20,390 bases of DNA, from NCBI GenBank assembly GCA_964487195.1, contig CAZAPV010000013.1, forward strand, positions 1-20,390, read 5' to 3'. The translations under genes were made by a program, and so were the position numbers. The DNA comes from CAZAPV01 sp964487195 (GTDB taxonomy: Bacteria; Patescibacteriota; Patescibacteriia; SG8-24). A model generated the notes under the pieces. It was not told the DNA's origin and made no database searches. It worked only from the letters and a program-made list of their open reading frames with translations. Shown here one piece after another: positions 15,791 through 20,390 of the stretch; the first letter of the stretch is position 1; each line of letters begins with the position of its first letter.

Positions 15791-16174
15791 ATGACTGAAT
15801 TGAAAAAGCACAAGCTCGACCTCGACGATCGGTTAGATCATTTGATCGTATCCTCGCGGGGTACGATCGAATTCGATCCGGAGAAATTTCTGAAGTCAAT
15901 CGAGAACTGGGACGGCACGACCCCGTCTTTTCAGCAGTGCGTGCTGACGCTGATTGTTCAGGCCATTCTTATGAGCGACGGCTCATCAAGCATCCCGTGG
16001 CTCGCCCACAAGATTGACGCAAGTCTGCCGACCATCAAACGTTGGGCGATCGGCCGGTCGTGTCCGCACACGCAAATGCAACGCGTGGTGATAAAACTCA
16101 TCGCCGAACGAATCCGCGAGCTTTGGAACAGCTCCGGCGCTCACGTTCTCGCGCATTTCCTCGCAACCCGTTAA
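15791..16174 (+). CDS. Small HTH-like protein, unknown function
   Basis: 127 residues, no family recognised with certainty. Residues about 67-105 (IPWLAHKIDASLPTIKRW, then GRSCPHTQMQRVV) match the spacing of an Xre-type helix-turn-helix: L-A-x-x-I, a turn, S-x-x-T-I-x-R-W, then a G-R-S-x-P motif. DNA binding is therefore likely but unproven. Residues 1-60 are mixed charged and hydrophobic helices with no known motif, and there is no membrane segment. The Shine-Dalgarno AGGAG is the strongest in the window. The gene is flanked by the groEL terminator, its own promoter and its own terminator, so it is an isolated unit. Bases 15841-15900 are about 45% GC by my count, lower than neighbouring genes, while the rest is near 60%. 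It could be a repressor or an orphan antitoxin-like regulator. Confidence 0.75.
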   Translation: MTELKKHKLDLDDRLDHLIVSSRGTIEFDPEKFLKSIENWDGTTPSFQQCVLTLIVQAILMSDGSSSIPWLAHKIDASLPTIKRWAIGRSCPHTQMQRVVIKLIAERIRELWNSSGAHVLAHFLATR

Positions 16175-16197
16175 ATCCGCCGTTCGGCGGATTTTTT
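16173..16197 (+). terminator. Intrinsic terminator overlapping the stop codon of the HTH-like gene
   Basis: Nine-bp perfect stem AAATCCGCC (16173-16181)/GGCGGATTT (16186-16194), loop GTTC, with the T run covering 16192-16197. The TAA stop (16172-16174) enters the stem. Confidence 0.87.
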
Positions 16198-16204
16198 CAT
16201 ACCC

Positions 16205-16233
16205 TTGAAACTTCGCTGAAAATAGTGTAAAAT
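16205..16233 (+). promoter_or_regulatory. Strong promoter of the Tic20-like/prfB unit
   Basis: TTGAAA (16205-16210), a 17-nt spacer and TAAAAT (16228-16233), the closest match to consensus in the window. The predicted start is at 16240-16242, at or next to ATG 16242, so the mRNA should be leaderless. Confidence 0.8.
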
Positions 16234-16241
16234 ACATGCAT

Positions 16242-16544
16242 ATGGAATCAACCCACAAAACCTCCAGCAAAGTGCTCGCCGCGCTGTCGTACGTCGGCGT
16301 GCTTTCGCTTATTCCGCTGCTGTTCGGCCGCGGCAACGAATTCGTGCGGCATCACGCGAGGCAGGGCTTCCTCCTCTTCATCGTGGAAGTGGCGGTGAGC
16401 TTCATCGCGTGGATCCCGCTCGTCGGCTGGGCGCTCGGCATCGCGACGATCGTCCTTTCCGCGTACGGCGTATTCCAGGCGCTCTCCGGAACGATGTGGG
16501 AACTGCCGTGGCTCGGCGCATACGCCAAGAAGTTGAATTTCTAA
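16242..16544 (+). CDS. Tic20/DUF4870-like small membrane protein
   Basis: 100 residues. It resembles the Tic20-like/DUF4870 group of small membrane proteins: VLAALSYVGVLSLIPLLFG, then the marker block NEFVRHHARQGFLLFIVEV, followed by two more hydrophobic stretches (SFIAWIPLVGWALGIATIVL and a final segment). Three to four membrane helices are likely. The function of bacterial members is not established. I chose ATG 16242 (MESTHKTS) over ATG 16236, because the predicted transcription start (16240-16242) excludes the earlier codon. prfB begins one base after the stop (TAA-T-ATG). Confidence 0.8.
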   Translation: MESTHKTSSKVLAALSYVGVLSLIPLLFGRGNEFVRHHARQGFLLFIVEVAVSFIAWIPLVGWALGIATIVLSAYGVFQALSGTMWELPWLGAYAKKLNF

Positions 16545-16545
16545 T

Positions 16546-17647
<1,102 letters not shown>

Positions 17648-17648
17648 T

Positions 17649-18581
17649 ATGCCGAAAAAACAGACCATCATCGTCACCGGCGGCGCCGGATTCATCGGTT
17701 CGCAACTCGCCGAGCGGCTCGTGAAAGACGGCCATCGCGTTGTGGTGATCGACGACCTTTCGGCCGGCAAACGGGAGTACGTGCCCGCTGCCGCGGGGTT
17801 TTACCAGATGAACGTCGCGGACAAAAGCATCGTGGATATTTTTCTGAAAGAAAAACCGGACATCGTTTTCCATCTCGCCGCGCAGATCGATCTCCGTTTT
17901 TCCGTCACGCATCCGGTGCGAGACGCGGAGACGAACATCCACGGTTCGCTGCGCGTCATGGAAGCGTGCGTGCGTTCGAAAGCGAAGAAGATCATTTTTT
18001 CTTCTTCCGGCGGCGCGATCTACCACAGCGGCGCGAAGAAGCCGACGCCGGAAACCGCGGCGGCGTTGCCGAAGTCGCCGTACGGCGTCGCCAAACTCGC
18101 GTTCGAACTGTATCTCCGGAGCGCCGGCGACAACTACGGCCTCCCGTCGGTCTCGTTCCGGTACGCCAACGTCTACGGACCGCGGCAGAACACCGGTGGG
18201 GAAGCGGGCGTGATCGGCATCCTCGCCCGGCAGGCGCTCGCCGGGAAACGATCGACGATTTTCGGCGACGGAAAACAGACGCGCGATTTCGTATTCGTGG
18301 ATGATGTCGTCGACGCGAACGTCCGCGCGATGAAAGCCGGCGTGCGAGGCGTCTACAACATCGGCACCGGCAAGGAGACGAATATCAATACGATCGCCGA
18401 TTTGGTCCTTCGCGAACTCGGAAGCGATCTCCGGCCGACGCACGGAGTCGCGAACCGCGGCGAGGAGCGCAGGAGCTGCCTCGACGTCCGCGCGGCGCGG
18501 CGGGCGCTCGGATGGAAGCCGCGTGTCGGCATCGAGGAGGGGATTTCCCGCACCGTCGCGTGGTTTAAAGCGCATCGTTGA
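17649..18581 (+). CDS. NAD-dependent sugar-nucleotide epimerase/dehydratase
   Basis: 310 residues, extended short-chain dehydrogenase of the UDP-glucose 4-epimerase-like group (PF01370). The Rossmann loop is TGGAGFIGS (residues 10-18), an acidic pair for NAD ribose binding follows (VIDDLS), and the catalytic Tyr/Lys are Y145 and K149 in SPYGVAK with the Ser-rich SSSGGAIY upstream. RYANVYGPRQ and the FGDGKQTRDFVFVDDV block are typical of GalE/WbpP-like enzymes. It acts on a UDP- or other NDP-sugar for cell-surface glycans; the exact substrate cannot be told. It starts one base after prfB (TAA-T-ATG) and its TGA shares its last base with the tsaC start. Confidence 0.9.
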   Translation: MPKKQTIIVTGGAGFIGSQLAERLVKDGHRVVVIDDLSAGKREYVPAAAGFYQMNVADKSIVDIFLKEKPDIVFHLAAQIDLRFSVTHPVRDAETNIHGSLRVMEACVRSKAKKIIFSSSGGAIYHSGAKKPTPETAAALPKSPYGVAKLAFELYLRSAGDNYGLPSVSFRYANVYGPRQNTGGEAGVIGILARQALAGKRSTIFGDGKQTRDFVFVDDVVDANVRAMKAGVRGVYNIGTGKETNINTIADLVLRELGSDLRPTHGVANRGEERRSCLDVRAARRALGWKPRVGIEEGISRTVAWFKAHR

Positions 18582-19255
18582 TGCGGAGTTTGCGCATCAC
18601 TGGCACGCGCATTTCTTCGCGAATGTTCGCGGAAATTTCGGATTCGCTCCGCGCCGGCGGCGTCGTCGCATTCCCGACCGACACCGCCTACGGCCTCGCC
18701 GCGGACCCGTGGAACGCGACCGCGGTGAAAAAAATTTTTTCCATCAAAGGACGGGCGGTGCGGAAACCGCTTCCGCTCATCGCCGCATCGATGGCGGAGG
18801 TTGAAAAAAGATTCATGGTGCGCGGCGCGGCGCGACACCTCGCGTCGCATTATTGGCCCGGACCGCTCACATTGGTGCTTCCATTCAAGCGCGGCGAACG
18901 GCCGTCATCATTCGGCGCGACCGGCGCGGTGCGCGTCGCAGCGTCCGCGATCGCGCGCGCCGTCGCGGCCGCGTTCGGCGGGATCGTCACGTCGACCTCC
19001 GCGAATCTTTCCGGCGAATCACCGATCTACGATCCGGCGGAGATCCGCAGGACGTTCCGCGATCGCGCGCGGCAGCCGGACATTTTTTTGGACGCTGGCA
19101 AACTTCCACCGCGCAAACCTTCCACGATTGCAGTCGTACGTCGAGGAAAAATTGAAATATTGCGTGAGGGTTCTGTGAATGCGCGGGTGGTGCGGCTTTG
19201 GGGCCCCCGAAAGGGCGCAGCTCGCGCGAAAGCGCGACGAGCACTTGCGGGGTGA
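18581..19255 (+). CDS. tsaC: Threonylcarbamoyl-AMP synthase (Sua5/YrdC/YwlC family)
   Basis: 224 residues. It makes L-threonylcarbamoyl-AMP from threonine, bicarbonate and ATP for the t6A37 modification of ANN-decoding tRNAs. The YrdC fold signatures are VVAFPTDTAYGLAAD (residues about 29-43), KKIFSIKGR followed by KPLPLI, YWPGPLTLVLPF and STSANLSGE. The length is a little above E. coli TsaC (190) and lacks the separate Sua5 domain; the C-terminus is a basic tail (RKGAARAKARR). ATG 18581 overlaps the epimerase stop by one base (TGATG). ATG 18623 is an alternative that removes a 14-residue leader without known motif. Confidence 0.93.
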   Translation: MRSLRITGTRISSRMFAEISDSLRAGGVVAFPTDTAYGLAADPWNATAVKKIFSIKGRAVRKPLPLIAASMAEVEKRFMVRGAARHLASHYWPGPLTLVLPFKRGERPSSFGATGAVRVAASAIARAVAAAFGGIVTSTSANLSGESPIYDPAEIRRTFRDRARQPDIFLDAGKLPPRKPSTIAVVRRGKIEILREGSVNARVVRLWGPRKGAARAKARRALAG

Positions 19256-19288
19256 AAGCCGCGACAGGTCCCGCGCACATGAATCTTT

Positions 19289-20131
19289 ATGACCACAGTC
19301 GAATTGAAAAAACTTTTGGCAGCGCACGGCATCCGGCCGATCAGGGATCGGGGACAGCATTTTCTTTTGGACGAACGCGTCGTCGACAAAATGCTCGACG
19401 CGGCGAAGATCGGCGAGGGGAGCAGGGTCGTCGAGATCGGACCGGGTCCGGGGATTCTCACTGAAAAATTGCTGTCAGCCGGCGCGGAAGTCGCGGCGGT
19501 CGAGCTCGATCAAAAATTATGTTCATTGCTGCGCGACCGGTTTCCGCAAAAAAATTTCCATCTCATGGAAGGCGACGCGCTCGAGGTTTCGAACGACGAT
19601 CTCGCCGGACGATCCTCAGTTCGCGGCGCGTACGCCGTCGTCGCGAACATCCCGTATGCGATCACCTCCGCGCTGTTGCAAAAATTCCTTTTGGAAGAAC
19701 CGAAGCCAGCCGCGATGACGATCATGATCCAGCGCGAAGTCGCCGATCGCATCCTCGCGAAACCGGGAAAGATGAGCAGTCTCGCGGTGCTGGTGCAGAC
19801 GCTCGGCGAACCGAGGCGCGTCGCGAACGTTCCCGCGAGCGCGTTTTTTCCACCGCCGAAAGTGGATTCCGCTGTTATCCACATCGTCGTCCGTGAGGAA
19901 GAATCGGTCCGCCGCGCACTGCATGCTGCAACCCCGGACCGGTATTTCGCCATCGTCCGCGCGGCGTTTGCCGACCCGCGCAAGCAGTTGAAAAACACCG
20001 TTCGCGCGTTTTTTCCGGACGAACGCGCGTTCGCCGATGCGCTCAAGAAGGCCAACATTAGCGAAAAAAGCCGTCCCCAGGAACTGTCGGTCGCCGAGTG
20101 GGCCGCCCTCGCGTCGCCGCCCGAAGTTTAA
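19289..20131 (+). CDS. rsmA: 16S rRNA (A1518/A1519-N6)-dimethyltransferase
   Basis: 280 residues, the KsgA/RsmA family. It dimethylates two adjacent adenines in helix 45 of 16S rRNA late in 30S assembly. The N-terminal mark is DRGQHFLLDERVVDKML, the SAM-binding motif I is VVEIGPGPGILT (residues 47-58), the acidic motif II is AAVELDQKL, and the catalytic motif IV is NIPY (120-123). The C-terminal helical domain includes FFPPPKVDSAVI and FADPRKQLKNTV. It starts 33 nt after tsaC; ATG 19289 has no clear Shine-Dalgarno. The pairing with tsaC groups two RNA modification genes in one unit. Confidence 0.96.
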   Translation: MTTVELKKLLAAHGIRPIRDRGQHFLLDERVVDKMLDAAKIGEGSRVVEIGPGPGILTEKLLSAGAEVAAVELDQKLCSLLRDRFPQKNFHLMEGDALEVSNDDLAGRSSVRGAYAVVANIPYAITSALLQKFLLEEPKPAAMTIMIQREVADRILAKPGKMSSLAVLVQTLGEPRRVANVPASAFFPPPKVDSAVIHIVVREEESVRRALHAATPDRYFAIVRAAFADPRKQLKNTVRAFFPDERAFADALKKANISEKSRPQELSVAEWAALASPPEV

Positions 20132-20156
20132 GCGATGATCGGTGCATATTTTCGGA

Positions 20157-20185
20157 TAGACGCTGCCACCGTCCCGTGGTATTCT
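20157..20185 (+). promoter_or_regulatory. Possible extended -10 promoter for the right-edge gene
   Basis: TAGACG (20157-20162, 4 of 6 matches), a 17-nt spacer and TATTCT (20180-20185), with TG three bases ahead (TGG-TATTCT), an extended -10. The predicted start is near 20192. No terminator was seen after rsmA. Confidence 0.45.
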
Positions 20186-20211
20186 TTTAAGGTGAAAACA
20201 ACCGAAAATGT

Positions 20212-20390
20212 GTGAGCAAGTGGCGTTCGTTTTCGGCACATCAAAAGTTGTCCGTTGTCGTTTTTGCCGTCATCGGTAGCGTGACGTTCGTTTTAGGTTT
20301 TTTGAGCATCACGAAGGCGATCGTGCTGCCGTTCCAGCGAACCGGCGGCGTGCAGTATCAGACCGCCGACCAGATCGAGCAGAAACATCT
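20212..20390 (+). CDS. Membrane-anchored protein, N-terminal part (3' end outside window)
   Basis: 59 residues visible from a GTG start. A basic, polar N-terminus (SKWRSFSAHQK) is followed by one hydrophobic segment (about residues 14-36: LSVVVFAVIGSVTFVLGFLSI) and then TKAIVLPFQRTGG and a Gln-rich stretch. This looks like an N-terminal signal anchor of an exported or periplasm-facing protein. The arrangement (anchor, P-F-x-R, Gln/Glu-rich stretch) recalls from memory Patescibacteria proteins that continue into Asp-rich thrombospondin type 3-like repeats, but that part is not visible. GTG 20212 is chosen because an upstream in-frame stop at 20188-20190 leaves no ATG; the nearby ATG 20208 is in a frame that closes after 23 codons. 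Confidence 0.55.
   Translation, partial: MSKWRSFSAHQKLSVVVFAVIGSVTFVLGFLSITKAIVLPFQRTGGVQYQTADQIEQKH

Noticed and set aside
20208..20279. Short ATG-initiated frame at 20208
   Set aside because: It closes after 23 codons and overlaps the better GTG 20212 frame, which encodes a membrane anchor.

Overview
The window is a compact, GC-rich bacterial chromosome segment (roughly 60-65% GC by eye) in which every gene I can support lies on the + strand. UGA is a stop codon here: most genes end in TGA, and prfB (release factor 2) carries the classic UGA-dependent +1 frameshift. The content is housekeeping genes mixed with small unknown membrane proteins. Several unknowns resemble families I associate from memory with Patescibacteria (Candidate Phyla Radiation): the 89-aa and 141-aa membrane proteins, the nucleotidyltransferase-like protein that begins with a winged-helix-like segment, the altered diacylglycerol-kinase-like protein, the short YidC, and the N-terminal anchor at the right edge. 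A GC-rich member of that group is my best guess. It is an inference and was not tested by any search.

Layout. Bases 3-5259 hold three aminoacyl-tRNA synthetase genes in a row, valS (5' end outside the window), tyrS and argS; tyrS and argS overlap by 14 nt. A strong promoter then drives a bactofilin gene and a lipid/NAD-kinase-like gene (5350-6621). Two tRNA genes with encoded CCA follow, Leu(GAG) and Val(UAC). The Val tRNA appears to be co-transcribed with a small membrane protein gene and a methyltransferase gene that begin only 4 nt after its CCA. After a terminator with a promoter built into it come a 141-aa membrane protein and a YraN-family protein, then a single-gene unit for a membrane-anchored 173-aa unknown protein.

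Bases 9190-13703 form a probable nusA-yidC-PRC barrel-nucleotidyltransferase-O-antigen ligase operon. It starts from a good promoter followed immediately by a terminator-like hairpin and U tract ahead of nusA. groES-groEL (13752-15686) has its own promoter, no CIRCE operator and a strong terminator. A small HTH-like gene (15791-16174) stands alone between terminators. The last long unit is Tic20-like protein, prfB, sugar-nucleotide epimerase, tsaC and rsmA, starting from a promoter placed so close that the first mRNA should be leaderless. A new anchored protein begins at 20212 and runs off the window.

The theme is translation and RNA: charging (valS, tyrS, argS), decoding (tRNAs), tRNA and rRNA modification (tsaC, rsmA), termination (prfB) and transcription elongation/termination (nusA). 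Around it sit membrane insertion (yidC), protein folding (groESL) and cell-envelope/polysaccharide functions (bactofilin, ligase, epimerase). No mobile element, CRISPR array or defence locus was seen. The most unusual material is regulatory: the nusA leader hairpin, the tRNA-mRNA unit, promoter/terminator/stop-codon overlaps, and repeated stop-T-ATG gene junctions. No stretch above 300 bases lacks a gene.
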